Shown: positions 11,280 through 22,720 of the stretch, piece by piece
How positions within the stretch are numbered: the first letter of the stretch is position 1
How the letters are laid out: each line of letters begins with the position of its first letter
DNA from: Fragilaria crotonensis
Lineage: Eukaryota > Bacillariophyta > Fragilariophyceae > Fragilariales > Fragilariaceae
Reading direction: 5' to 3'
NCBI GenBank assembly: GCA_022925895.1
Contig: JAKSYS010000211.1
Coordinates: 24,330 to 88,329, forward strand
DNA length: 64,000 nt
Notes under the pieces: model-generated
What the model was told of the DNA's origin: nothing
Seen by the model: only the letters and a program-made list of their open reading frames with translations
The model's database searches: none
Translations under genes and position numbers: made by a program

Positions 11280-12634
11280 ATGCTGAACAATCGGTTCTTA
11301 ATCTGCCTCCTTCTTCTAGGAACCGTTGTCATCCGCGCTCAAGAAATCGCTGAGTATGGAGCGGATGTCTCGTTTCCGATTCACCACGCAGTTCTAAAAG
11401 ACGGCCCGCTCGGTGATCGCAACCAGATTTACAAAGAGTACATGGACGGATGTCGGAAGCACTATGGCAAGAAAGCACATTCCTGTGATGTGTCAGAAGA
11501 GGGAAGACTCGCCATGAGTATTCGTCAACCTCAATCAATGGTGGTAAGTTTCAATCTCCACACCAGCCCTAATCCAAAGCCACGCGATCCCAAGAACCTG
11601 CGCCTGCTAACCACGATATCCCTTAGAACTATACATCCACTGGTTTCATGAAAATTCGTGCGCCATCCAGAGTCCGCGAACTGCTTAACGGCCACTGGGA
11701 GAAGAACAAGGATAAGCAGAAACAGGAACTCTGGGGTCCTGGAAACACGTACGCAAACCACTGGTCATCCCCGACATACATGGTTTCGGTCGAAGATAGC
11801 AATCTTCGCGGGGGAGGCATGGGGCTCAAGAATGCCATCTGGGATGCTGCAAAGTCAACGATTGAGCAATGGACTGGCATGGAGCTCAAGCCGATATCCC
11901 AGTATGGAATTCGAGTGTACACTGATGGAGCCATCCTCAACCCGCACGTTGACCGCCTTCCGCTAGTGAGCTCCTGTATCGTGAATGTTGCCCAAGACGT
12001 GGACGAACCATGGCCTCTCGAAATCTATGATCGAGAAGGAAACGCTGTGAATGTGACTATGGAACCAGGAGATATGGTCCTGTATGAAAGTCATTCATTG
12101 ATCCACGGGCGGCCGTTCCCTCTGAAGGGACGGTACTTTGCCAACATCTTTATTCACTTTGAGCCCACCGGTCGCAAACTATCACATCACAGTGACGACT
12201 ACGTTGAAGAGCTTGATGATTTCTTTCCTCCGTACATCATCCCAGACAGCCCCGAGGCTGCCAATTGGAAGCTGAGGAATCCATCTGGTTGGAAGATGCC
12301 CTCACCCTCTGCAGCAATGGCAGATCTACCGGCTGCCAATCGTGCTGCTGCTGCAGGAGACCTTGAGTCCATGAAGAAGCTCGCAATGACTGACAAGAAG
12401 ATGTTGCATACCAAGGATGGAAACGGATGGCAACCGATTCATGAAGCTGCCAGAGCTGGACATATTCATATTGTGGAATTGCTCCTCGAACACGATGTTG
12501 ATATCAATGCCCGCACCCACGGAGGTAAAGGCGGGTCTCCACTGAATGTTGCCATGAACACTTTGAGTCTGAAACACCCAATTTCGCAATTCTTGATCGA
12601 GAATGGTGCCATCAACATTGAACCAGAGCTTTAA
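11280..12634 (+). CDS. Secretory 2OG-Fe(II) oxygenase with C-terminal ankyrin repeats, copy 2
   Basis: Exons 11280-11543 and 11627-12634 flank an 83-bp phase-0 GT-AG intron at the same position as in copy 1; the product is 423 residues. It has a signal peptide (FLICLLLLGTVVIRA), the same HVD...H iron-binding set and the same two ankyrin units. The central catalytic part, from about SSPTYMVSVED to IIPDSPEA, differs from copy 1 at only a few residues and is almost identical at the DNA level. The signal peptide, intron and the part after SPEA are much more diverged. Both copies look intact. The pair presumably acts on the same class of secretory substrate, perhaps under different control. Confidence 0.88.
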
Positions 12635-13624
12635 GCTCTAATTCGTTGTCTTGCCTTGCCGAGCACTCTCCTTGAACGAACATGCCTTTGAGTGCCTCGT
12701 GCCTCCGCCTGTTATCGATGCACATAACCGCCACATAGCATAATAGTATGAATGTAAAATATAAGCATGGGCCATTCTTCATGCAAACGAATGCCTCCAC
12801 TCAGAACCCAATATGAGAACGTGAGCATGGAGCGATCTTGTCTTCCAATTTCCCAATCCGTCGCCTACATACCAGGACCATGGACGATGGATCAATGTTG
12901 GAACGTTGAGTGTGGAATTGACAGTGGGAAATGGAGGCAGGCAGTGGGCGATGGATGTGTTGCGATGCTGATGTTCTTGTCTCAAGACATGAATGATGTT
13001 CTGTAGTATGCTAATAGCTAGCGTAGCAAGGATGTTCCCAAGTGACCCAAGTTGATACTCCACGGGTAGCTACTGTACCGGTAGTTGTAGTATAGTACAA
13101 GTGTACAAGTACTGCAATTGTTGTTTGGACTGTCATTCACTGTACAGTAGAATTCATGTATTCAGTACTCAGTATATGTACAAGATGTCCACAATATGAT
13201 CATGTTTACGTCATCAAGTATACAAAATATATGTTCATATATATATTGTATATAACGTTTTGAAAGGATTTGCACCATGTGATCGCATTGGTCGACCATA
13301 TATGACAGATCCGTCATAAGGTCGAACCCGTGGTTGAATGAGATGATCTTTGGCACCTTGGCTAAACAACAACAACAGCTACAGCTGGTTTTCTGTTCTA
13401 AAATCCGGGCGCACGTCCCAGTATTAATTCTACGCTAGACCGATTTCACTGCCAATATGACGTCACGAGGGCGGGACTTTGTCGTGTTGGAAGCAAGGCT
13501 TCCACAATGAGATTTTCAAGCCGTCGTTTGCAACATTTCCATTCTAATCTATAGATTTACCTCCTGCAGTCACCTTCCTATGTAACTCAGTGAACCTACT
13601 GTTGGTGATAAATCTATAGATACA
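12635..13624. other. Intergenic, GTAC-rich
   Basis: No gene recognised. From 13060 to 13260 the sequence is dense in gtac/gtaccggtac-type palindromes and AT repeats. Just before the next ORF, the near-palindrome aatctatagat occurs twice (about 13546 and 13611). Confidence 0.5.
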
Positions 13625-14097
13625 ATGGTTGACAAAGGTAAATATGCTATTTTGACTGATGCCGTCATGCTACTTCGAACAGACATCACGTATGGTCCGA
13701 GATTGTCAAATTGCTGGCTTCCTGCATCAACTTGGGCTGAAGCTTTAGGGAGATTTGATGTCAATGCGTCCCTTGGCGTCATTGATGTAAGAAGGTTCAA
13801 TACAGGGATGTCCAAGTCGGCTTTTTCGGAGAATTGATGCACCGATTTGATGGATCAAACACAACAGGAGTGTTCAGAGTCACATACAAGAACACATTCT
13901 ATTACTACTTCACAGAGAAATCAAGGCAGATACGGTACCCATGTCCACTTAACAGTGCATGGAACGAAAAAGTAATGGAAGCAGCCGCAAATGTGCTAGT
14001 CATTCCAAGCACAAGATCAAGACCCGCTCGACACAATGATAACTACACCTGTCAACACGGAGGCTACAACGGGAGGAAGGATCGGAGACATTGTTGA
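13625..14097 (+). CDS. Upstream ORF of the DDE element (unknown function, one frame change)
   Basis: Two overlapping frames read as one protein if a base is missing near 13790: the first begins at ATG 13625 (MVDKGKYAILTDAVM...) and the second continues through GELMHRFDGSN...FYYYFTEK to 14097. The A-pair in 'gtaagaagg' is a candidate site for the lost base. I do not recognise the family. It directly precedes the transposase frame and may be its N-terminal part or a separate accessory ORF of the same element. The join to the following frame is not resolved. Confidence 0.3.
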
Positions 14098-16801
14098 GCA
14101 ATCACCGAGCAAACGAGCAAGGATAGGAGATACTGGTGCGGCCGCTGTAATGATTGCTGCTGATGCTTCTAGCTCAAGTTACTGGCCATGTAGCCCAGAG
14201 GCATACCGAGTGTTCAAACCACCAAAGAAACATGGGACAACGAATTGCGAGGATGGGAATGATACTGATTTCGATTCTGAAACTCCAATGGAAGCACTTC
14301 AGAGAAGGATTGTACTGCTTCAAAGCGTTCATGAGGAAGAAAATAATTGGAGGAATGTTGTGCAAGGTAGAGATATCGACAACGTGTGTACCAAAGCTGA
14401 GATATGCGCTGTCAGGCAAAGGGCGACGTTTCTTTGTTATGCGTACCGATTGGCTCTTGCAAAATGAATGAATGGACGTGGCAAGACTGTTGCACTGAAT
14501 CTTGTAAGGTATTGAACACTGTTGGTATGACGCAAGCAACCTTCTATAAAACCATCGCAAATTGGAACATTGTGTTCCGTAATTTTGAATGCTTCCCAAA
14601 CCCAAACTTGTCTGTTCAGTGTGGAAACGACCTCTTCCTCGAGTTCTCGAAGTGTTTCCATGCGCAAAGGAGCAGATTGTTGCATTTGGCGTCGAGAACT
14701 TGTCACATCTTTCAATTGAAGCAGTCTATCAATTCGTTCATTCGTCTGTAATCCCAAGGCTGGCTGCGTTGTGGAAACGTGAATCGGTAGTAGACGAAGA
14801 TACTGCAGAAACGTCAACATTGAGTACAAGTACTACAGCCATTAATCCTACTAGCAATCCTGTCGATGTCGATCAAGATGAGGATGATATTGCGCTATTC
14901 CTTCGCGCACATAGACTTAAAAACATGAGCTTCACAACAGCATGGCGCTGGATGCGATTACTCGGATTCAAGTATGATACGAGAAGGAAGAGCTTCTACG
15001 TCGATGGCCATGAACGTGAAGATGTTGTCGCACATCGAAATGCATTCTGCAAGAACTACCTTACCGTGCTTGAGCCACGTTGTCGGCGTTGGATTCAGCT
15101 TCCACTCAGTGAAGCTGCTACGATCAAGACCTTAGACACAGATTTCGGACATCATTACTATGATATTATATCTGATGAGACTCGGGTTGAGTTTCACGTT
15201 GACTATTGGAAGAATTGCATATCAAGAATCAAAAGGGGAGAAGAGGCAGCGCGAGATGTTGAAGCAAAACAAGCATACGAGTGTCATCATCAGTCAGGCC
15301 CTTGATGATTATTGGTCAAGATGAGTCTGTCTTCGCGCAGTATCTACTGTCCTCCAAACAATGGGTTGGGCCAAAGGACAAGTGCCACTTCTGCCCAAGT
15401 CGGAGGGCGATGGGTATATGCTTTCTGCGTTCGTGTCACGCGAATTCGGCTTTGGCAGGCAGATGACAGAGGATGAGTTACAAAGAGTGAATATGGCAAG
15501 GCAAACAGCAGCTCTCGGCGGTGGAAATTACCTCGATACAACAGCTGCGATGGAAATCTTGGGAACAACGAGGAAGCCGATTTTGTTGGAATCCCCCTTC
15601 GTAAAATACTTGTTCATCGGAATCAATAATCAGGGTTATTGGAATTCATACCACATGAGTCTTCAGCTTGAGGATGTGGTTGATTGCCTACGAATCCTAT
15701 ATCCAAGCTTCGATTTTGTATTTTTGTTCGATCATTCTCAGGGACACGCTCGCAAACGTGATGGTGCACTCAGTGCGATCAACATGCAAAAGAACTTTGG
15801 AGGATCAAAACAGCAGATGAGAGACACAGTCATAATGTCACAAGAGGGTTATCTGGGCACACACTCACCAACCCTGGGCATCGGAGACACACAGTCAATG
15901 GTATTCAATACTGACGACTGTGGCCCATGGTATTTGACACCAGAGCAACGTGACTTACAACGTCATGATCGAATAATGGGAAAAGCAAGCCAATTGAAAA
16001 AACAAAGAAGACCCTTCTTGAAGAGCTCAACGAAAAGGGTGTGACGCTCCAACAAAAACGCGGGTACACTAAAGCCGAACTTCAGGAATTGGCAAGAAAC
16101 AATTCAATCGAAACTCACAAAGAAGTCGACAAAATCCTATCTGGATGGGAAGGAAAATCTAAAGGCATGCTACAAGTTCTGTGGGAAAGAGGACTGATTG
16201 ATCCAAGTGAGTTAGATAAATACACTGTCGACGGAAAGAAAGACACAATTTCAGGAAGATTGACTTACGGTATTCCCTACGCCATCTCATCGCAGAGTGT
16301 GCTGATTTCAAGGATGAGGAAACGGCACTTCAGTACCTTGGATCTCAGCTGGGCATCACGGTACTTCTAACACCAAAGTTCCATGCCGAATTAGCAGGGG
16401 AAGGCATTGAATTTTGCTGGGGTCACGCAAAGGCTTTCTACCGACGGGTTCCTGTATCTCAAAAGAGGGGACGAGAGAATTTCAAACAACTTGTGAGAGA
16501 TTCAACGTGTTCAATCAAGGAGTTGACCAAAGAAAGGATGGGAAAGTTTGCTTCGAGAGCACGCGCATATATTTGTACTTACCATCATCTTTTTGAGAGT
16601 CAGCAGAGAATGAGGCAGCAAGGTCGTACCCACAACTTCATCGCCACAAGTATAACAGAAGATCAAGGACTTCTGTACTCCGAAATCCAACGCCTGATGA
16701 AATTGTTCAAGTCTCACAGGTGTGCATTGGACTTCGATCGTGGCTTCGTCAACAGTGCACTCAAAGAAGCAAAGACAAGAAACGAGGAGGACGAGGTGTG
16801 A
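14036..16801 (+). pseudogene. DDE transposase of Tc1/mariner/IS630-like type, split by six one-base losses
   Basis: Seven consecutive open segments on the plus strand form one continuous protein when read through six frame changes. Each change is explained by one missing base in a homopolymer: A-run 14461-14464, A 14625-14627, C 15299-15301, A 15373-15375, A 15997-16002 and C 16275-16277. With six bases counted in, 14036-16801 is exactly 924 codons (923 aa). The catalytic triad is visible: IGQDESVF, FLFDHSQGH, and EGIEFCWGHAK, which matches the D...D...E pattern of IS630/Tc1/mariner enzymes. Between them lies LLPKSEGDGYMLSAF. No other in-frame stop appears, which is unusual for an old pseudogene. 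The terminal repeats were not found. The family assignment is from motifs only. Confidence 0.68.
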
Positions 16802-17115
16802 TCATCATGTCGACAGAGATGGATTTTTATGGTCGCAGGAGACAGCTGCTACTAAAACTTGATAAAGGATATGGAAATAATATGCGTGCATGGTACGAAT
16901 TGTACACAACCTACGTTCGGACGCTTCAACGAAAAACCAGCTGTACAACACAACTCAACAACTACAAACAACTGCAACGTCTACTACAGTACGAGTACTT
17001 GTAATCAACCGGAAGTCTTCGAGTACTACTGAAGTCATCCCACGAAGCTCAAAGCATCACAAATCCTCATTCGCCTGACCACTGATCAGGTTACAGCTAC
17101 AGTTACAGCACGAGA
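16802..17115. other. Intergenic spacer after the DDE element
   Basis: About 310 bp, AC-rich (caactcaacaactacaaac type), with no recognised gene. It probably contains the right end of the element and the 5' region of the dynamin-like gene. Confidence 0.4.
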
Positions 17116-19632
17116 ATGATTGAGCATCATGAAATAAGCAGCATGGAACAGCTGATCCCCATTGCTTCCAAACTGCAAGACGTGTTGGGAGCATTGGGAC
17201 AGAGTACGTCGCTCGATTTGCCTCAGATTGTGGTGGTTGGTGGGCAGTCGTCTGGAAAGTCCAGCGTCCTCGAAGGGATCGTGGGTCGATCGTTTCTTCC
17301 ACGTGGTCATGGCATTGTCACGCGCCGACCGTTGGTCCTACAACTCTACAACACTCAATTGCAGTCCGATCCTGAGAACGAGAATGAAGATCCAGATTTC
17401 AACGACGAACGTGGCACTCAACAACAACAAGGCGCGGATGGTGAAGAATGGGGCGAATTCCTACACCTTCCCGGTAAAAAGTATTTCGACTTTACTGCCA
17501 TTCGACAAGAGATTGTCCGAGAAACGGAACGTCTCACTGGCAAGAATAAGGGCATACATCCAACTCCTATTTATCTTAAAGTATTTTCGCCCAAGGTACG
17601 ATTGTTCGCTTCAAAACGTGTCATGCGGATGGAATGGCAATGGAGCGCAGAGTATGCCAAACAACACAATGAACTTACGCTCTTCTAATCCTTTTCAAGG
17701 TATTGGCTTTGACACTTGTTGATTTGCCCGGAATGGCCAAGGTAGCAGTTGGGGATCAACCGGAAGACATTGAAGATCAAATACGTGAAATGAGCCTGCA
17801 GTACATTTCGAATCCAAATGCAATCATCCTTGCCGTCACGAGCGCTAATACTGATCTGGCAAATAGTGATGCCTTGAAGCTGGCTCAAGCTGTTGATCCG
17901 TATGGAAATCGAACCGTCGGTGTCCTCACGAAGCTAGATCTAATGGATCCTGGAACCGACGCGTGTGACATGCTCAACAACAAAGTTATACCCTTGCGAC
18001 GTGGATACATTGGGGTCGTTAATCGTGGTCAAATCGATGTGAATAGTGATCTAAGTATCAGGGATGGCCTTCGCAAAGAAGAAACATTCTTTCGTAATCA
18101 TCCCACGTATTCCAGAAACAGAAATGTCATGGCCAAATGCGGTACAAGACACCTATCAAAGGCCCTCAACAATATGCTCATGCATCACATTCGAGATTGC
18201 TTGCCGGAATTAAAGAATCGCATCACGATGATGATGACAGATGTGCAGGCTGAGCTTGACGCACTCGGTACTCCTACTGAAAGCTCGGCTCGCTCAACAG
18301 TAGGAGGGGTTCTCCTTGGGATGTTGTCCAAATTTGCTGCTCACTTTGGTTCCATTATTGAAGGCAAGGGTGGCCAGACAAACACGAACACTACGACTGC
18401 AACCAAAAGCGCTGCAGTGAACGAATTATTTGGTGGTGCCAGAATTTCGTACATCTTTACAGAAATCTTTGCTTCCTCCTTGCTTGGCGTTGGGGCTTTC
18501 GACGGTCTGTCGGATGAGGAGATAAGGTATGCTGTGACCTCAATTACTGTGACTGACAACTCGACGTTGCACTTCAACTCAATTATTTTTGCAATACAGA
18601 ACTACAATTTGCAATGCCAATGGCACTCGACCGGCACTCTTCGTCCCCGAGATATCATTCGATATACTCGTGAAGCGACAGATATCTAGATTGGAGCAGC
18701 CTGGCATTCAATGTGTCGATTTGGTGTATGAGGAACTACAACGGATTTCCTCTCAGTCGGAGCCTACTGAATTGACCAGGTTCCCGGTACTCCGCGATCG
18801 CATGGTGGAAGTGGTTTCAGCGCTCCTTAAGCGATGTGTGGGGACCAACGCAGATGATGGTGTCGAATTTAGTCAAGATTGAACTCGCCGTAAGTTTGTC
18901 GCTGGTTGTCATGTGTACCATCGTCATGACCCATTACGTTGATACTAACTGTTATCTTCACCAAGTATATCAATACAAGTCACCCTGATTTCATTGGTGG
19001 TTCCAAGGCAGTGGCTAACTTGATGCAGAAGATTGGCAAGGATGGATTCGCGGGAAAGCGGACCATTGGCACTCCTGGTCCCAATTCCGGACACGGAATC
19101 GGAGACAATGATGTCGGAGCTACACCCCTTTCTTCGTCGTCTTTGAGCAACTACTACAACAGCAATGACAACATTGATACCGACTACGACGTCAACGGCG
19201 GTGGCATTATGAACTTTATTTTTTCGAGGAGGTCAGCAACCCAAACCTCATGCACCTCAAGGGCCACCTACGATTGTCCACTTACCGCAGGTGCCCGACT
19301 CAATGCGTCAGACAGACGTGCCTCCCACGGAGCGGGAACGCGTCGAAATGGAGATCATCAAATCCTTGGTCGAGTCTTACTTCAAAATCGTGAGAAAGAA
19401 CTTTATTGATATGGTCCCCAAGACAATCATGTATTTCTTGGTCAATCACGTTCGGGATGCGATGCAGAATGAACTTGTCTCTGAACTCTATCGTGATGCA
19501 GAGGTGGGAACCTTGATGCAAGAGGCCGAAGACATTGCACAACGGCGACAAACTTGTGTTGAAATGAGAGATCTTCTTGGAAAAGCGTTGGACATTGTCA
19601 ATGAAGTTCGTGATTTCAACACGTTTAAATAG
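17116..19632 (+). CDS. Dynamin-related GTPase (DRP1/Dnm1-like organelle fission class), two homopolymer frame changes
   Basis: Four exons: 17116-17595, 17700-18526, 18600-18889 and 18966-19632, all with GT-AG introns. The third intron has a good branch site (gatactaac). The start may instead be ATG 17143 ([16 protein letters not shown]), which matches how DRP1 proteins usually begin. Visible motifs are the P-loop GGQSSGKSS (residues 42-50), switch I VTRRPL, DLPG (168-171), TKLD (237-240), the middle-domain block [13 protein letters not shown] and a C-terminal GED ([19 protein letters not shown]). There is no PH domain and only a Gly/Ser/Asn-rich insert, as in fission dynamins. Two one-base gains are needed to explain the frame: G-run 18840-18843 and T-run 19219-19224. 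Removing them gives exactly 754 codons. The role is likely scission of mitochondria, peroxisomes or plastids. Confidence 0.85.
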
Positions 19633-20367
19633 ATCCTGCAACTTAAGCTACACTTAATCTCGAGAATGCCGCTCGTTCTCTACATCTGTAGCATGATGGC
19701 AAGGGCGTTTACTTCATGCCCAAGTTTTCTGGCTGGCTGAGCATACACAATGTGCTTGAAAACAACTACTACGAGCTCTGGCTAGGATGAGATTTTGGCG
19801 TCCTCAGCAGTTGACAGTCAATCCTTCGTGATGGACAAACGAGCAGGCGCTGCGGTCTTGATGATGCTATCAAAATGATGAGTGGTTCGTATACATTAAA
19901 CTCGGAGTATTAGTTCGACATGGCAACATAGCACTCAGAGTATCTTTCAGGTTGCGGAGCCTTATGTAACCAACAAATGAGACAGAAAATAAGCTCGAAA
20001 AGATCTGTAAAAATGATGCTTCTTGTTGATTTTGGATATAACATGGAACAGACATGCTGACAAAAAGACTTTATATCCAAACACCTCTTAGGACATTCGT
20101 AAAGGTCGGTGAATGGTGGTTATTTTATTAAGTAATAGATATGATTGGCCGGCGCGATTGGAAGCTTGGCAGGCGCGCAAGTTCACAATTGCTGAATTGC
20201 TCAGCGGGCCAGATCGAAATCCGATGATCCAAATTCCAACTTTCATCATCCAAATTCTGCGTCGATCATAACAGAGGGAGTCAGTCGTCAGCCGTAATCC
20301 ATTTTTCTAAAAATACACAATATAAAATAGTACACAATAAACACCTTCACCCTCCTGTTTGTTTTCC
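19633..20367. other. Intergenic, promoter region of the S49 peptidase gene
   Basis: No protein-like ORF. The last 60 bases before the S49 start are AT-rich (ctaaaaatacacaatataaa). Confidence 0.45.
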
Positions 20368-22422
20368 ATGAAGCTATCAGCAGTTGTTTGTACGTTGTTG
20401 CTGGCACTGAATGTTGAGGCATTTGTACCGCCGTCGGCATTGAACCGTGGGCGCCTCAACAACAAGCAAACCTACCTACCGGTAGATCCGTCCTTCCGCC
20501 CGAGTCCATCGTTGCGTATGGACACGTCGTCATCGACACAGCTCTACTCGTCGCTTGTTGATCAGAAAGAACTGATCAACTTCTTTCTGATGAAATTGAT
20601 TGAAAATGGGGTACCTGCAACCTTTACCATCATTACCATTCTCGTTGCTGCCAAGGTGTTTAAGAACAAGAATTCTCGGGATGATGCATTCTCTCAAATT
20701 AATCCTGCCGTGTCTGAACTTTACGATGATCTCTACGCCACCACTGACAAGAAATCGCAATCCATCTTTTCGGGGTTGGGAAAGAGACCAAGGGCCCTCC
20801 TTTCGCGAAACGCTGGTATCCCAACAGCGGAATACCTATCCATTACAAACTTGAATGAAAAGTACGACTCGTATGAGTATAACATGATCAAGGCAACTCA
20901 AAGCAAGGCCGCAGCTGCGGCCAACTTGCGTACTAAAAACTTTGATCGAGCCTTGCAGCTATCCACATTCGGCTCTGAACTTGAACCATTTGAAAAATCA
21001 AAACTCCTCCAGGCCGAAGAAAATCTTCTCAAGGTTGGATCCAAAATAATGGCCAGCGTGATTAGTGCGGAAACTCAACTCACGGATCTGGCAATTCGGG
21101 AAGAAATGAGCAAATTCGGAGTGGATGTCAATGCTCTCGATCCCGCACCAATCAATGCTACCATTAGCAACTCATCGTCCTCAACATCCAATTTACTGTC
21201 CAACATGATGATTGGAGGTAAAAACGACGTGAAAAGGATTAAACGAGATCTAGAAAATGAGCTTGTCAATGGACAGAAAGCACTCTTGCAACTTGAAACG
21301 ACATTTATTCAAAACGTGACACAAATCTTGGGACCTGAGAAAGCCAGTGCCTTCCGTCAAGCTATATTGGGCGATATCGCCACACGCGGCGTGGGGCAAC
21401 TGCTACGTCAGTTGCAAGATCGACCACTGTCAACCATGCTACGTAGCAGCAGCAGTAGCGACAACGAGGAGGAGAATCGAACAAAATCACTATTTGTTAT
21501 GCGCTTTCCTGGTGATGTTCGAGCCTCTCAAGTGAATGAACTCCGCGAAGAGGTTACTGCTGTCGTGAGGACGGCCAAGCCAGGTGATGAAGCATTGTTG
21601 GTGCTCGAGTCGGGAGGAGGCACAGTCACTGGGTATGGATTGGCAGCCGGACAACTCAAGCGCTTCAAGGAAGCTGGAATGAAATTGACGGTTTGTGTCG
21701 AACAAGTGGCGGCATCTGGTGGGTATATGATGTGCTGTGTTGCGGATAGAATCGTGGCCTCGCCAATGGCAGTGTTGGGATCCATTGGAGTTATTTCGGA
21801 TATCCCCAATTTCTACGAACGCCTCGCGAAGGAAGGAATGTAAGTATCACTTGTATGAATTGTGATTGGTAGGAAGGTGATACTATTCCCTAACAAAATG
21901 CCTTGTTTTTCCAGCGAGTTTCAAACTGTTACTGCCGGAAAGTTCAAACGAACGCTCACACCAACCAAGAAGCCTACCAAAGAGGACTTTCAAAAGACAA
22001 AGGCGGATGTCGAGCAAATCCTCGTTCTATTTAAGGAATTTGTTCACGAGAACCGACCGATGTTGGATATCGATGCTGTTGCAACGGGAGAGACTTGGTT
22101 TGGCAAGGATGCCCTGGAACGAGGGCTTTGTGACGAAATCAAGACGGCAGATACGTGTCTTACCGAATTCGTGGACAAGGGCTACAATGTTTACGAGATT
22201 AAATACAAGGAACCCCAGTCGACTCAGTTGGGTCAACTTTTGGGCGCCACCAGCGAGATTCGTGAACCCTCCACTGGATTGGTGGGAAAAGCCGTTCGGT
22301 GGCTGATGGGAACAATAACGAGCGAAATCGAACAAGAGTTATCTCGGAGCACACGGACGCCGATCGATCGTCGATACATGTTGCTTGATGATACATCGGA
22401 TCGAACCCGGTTTGAAGGATAG
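20368..22422 (+). CDS. Plastid-targeted S49 serine peptidase (SohB-like)
   Basis: Exons 20368-21839 and 21915-22422 flank a 75-bp phase-2 GT-AG intron; the product is 659 residues. The ATG at 20368 starts a signal peptide ending in VEAFVPP, a diatom plastid-type cleavage motif. A membrane segment follows near residues 75-90 (TFTIITILVAA). The catalytic part matches SohB: the Ser-Lys dyad is Ser450 in AASGGYMM and the Lys near 502 in TAGKFKRTLTP, with ADRIVASP and GSIGVI between. The block GETWFGKDALERGL is also SohB-like. A long helical, Ser-rich region (about 90-370) before the catalytic domain has no bacterial counterpart known to me. The enzyme would cleave membrane-protein remnants or signal peptides, probably at a plastid membrane. 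Confidence 0.85.
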
Positions 22423-22720
22423 TCAGCTTCCAGTTAAACTATAAAATCTATTAGGCTAATGGTAGAATTCTTAGTCTGTGGCTTTCAAAAGTGGCTTGGG
22501 ATTTTCAATCGGCATCGACCGGAACCAACAACAACCGTCCACAACAACTCTGTCTCGCACCTCGTGTGGTTGGCAACTATTATCAGTCGGCACAACGGAT
22601 CAGCACCCTCTCTTAACTTTAGTACTAGAGCTATGTGTCATCATGATTTGTCAGGAGCCCATGCTGTGCCTCACCTCAAAGCGCTTCACCTGAAAAAAAA
22701 CCGTTCATTGTTATAGCTAG

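Noticed and set aside
13260-13345. Possible minus-strand tRNA, from the T-loop-like string gggttcgacc
   Set aside because: No matching acceptor stem or anticodon arm could be paired around it.
13546-13621. Repeated aatctatagat near-palindrome as a transposon terminal repeat
   Set aside because: The two copies are only 65 bp apart on the same side of the ORF, and no partner was found at the far end near 16.8-17.1 kb.
14036-16801. Introns explaining the frame changes in the DDE transposase
   Set aside because: No GT-AG pairs fit the junctions. Protein similarity to the expected pattern is continuous across each one, so one-base losses fit better.
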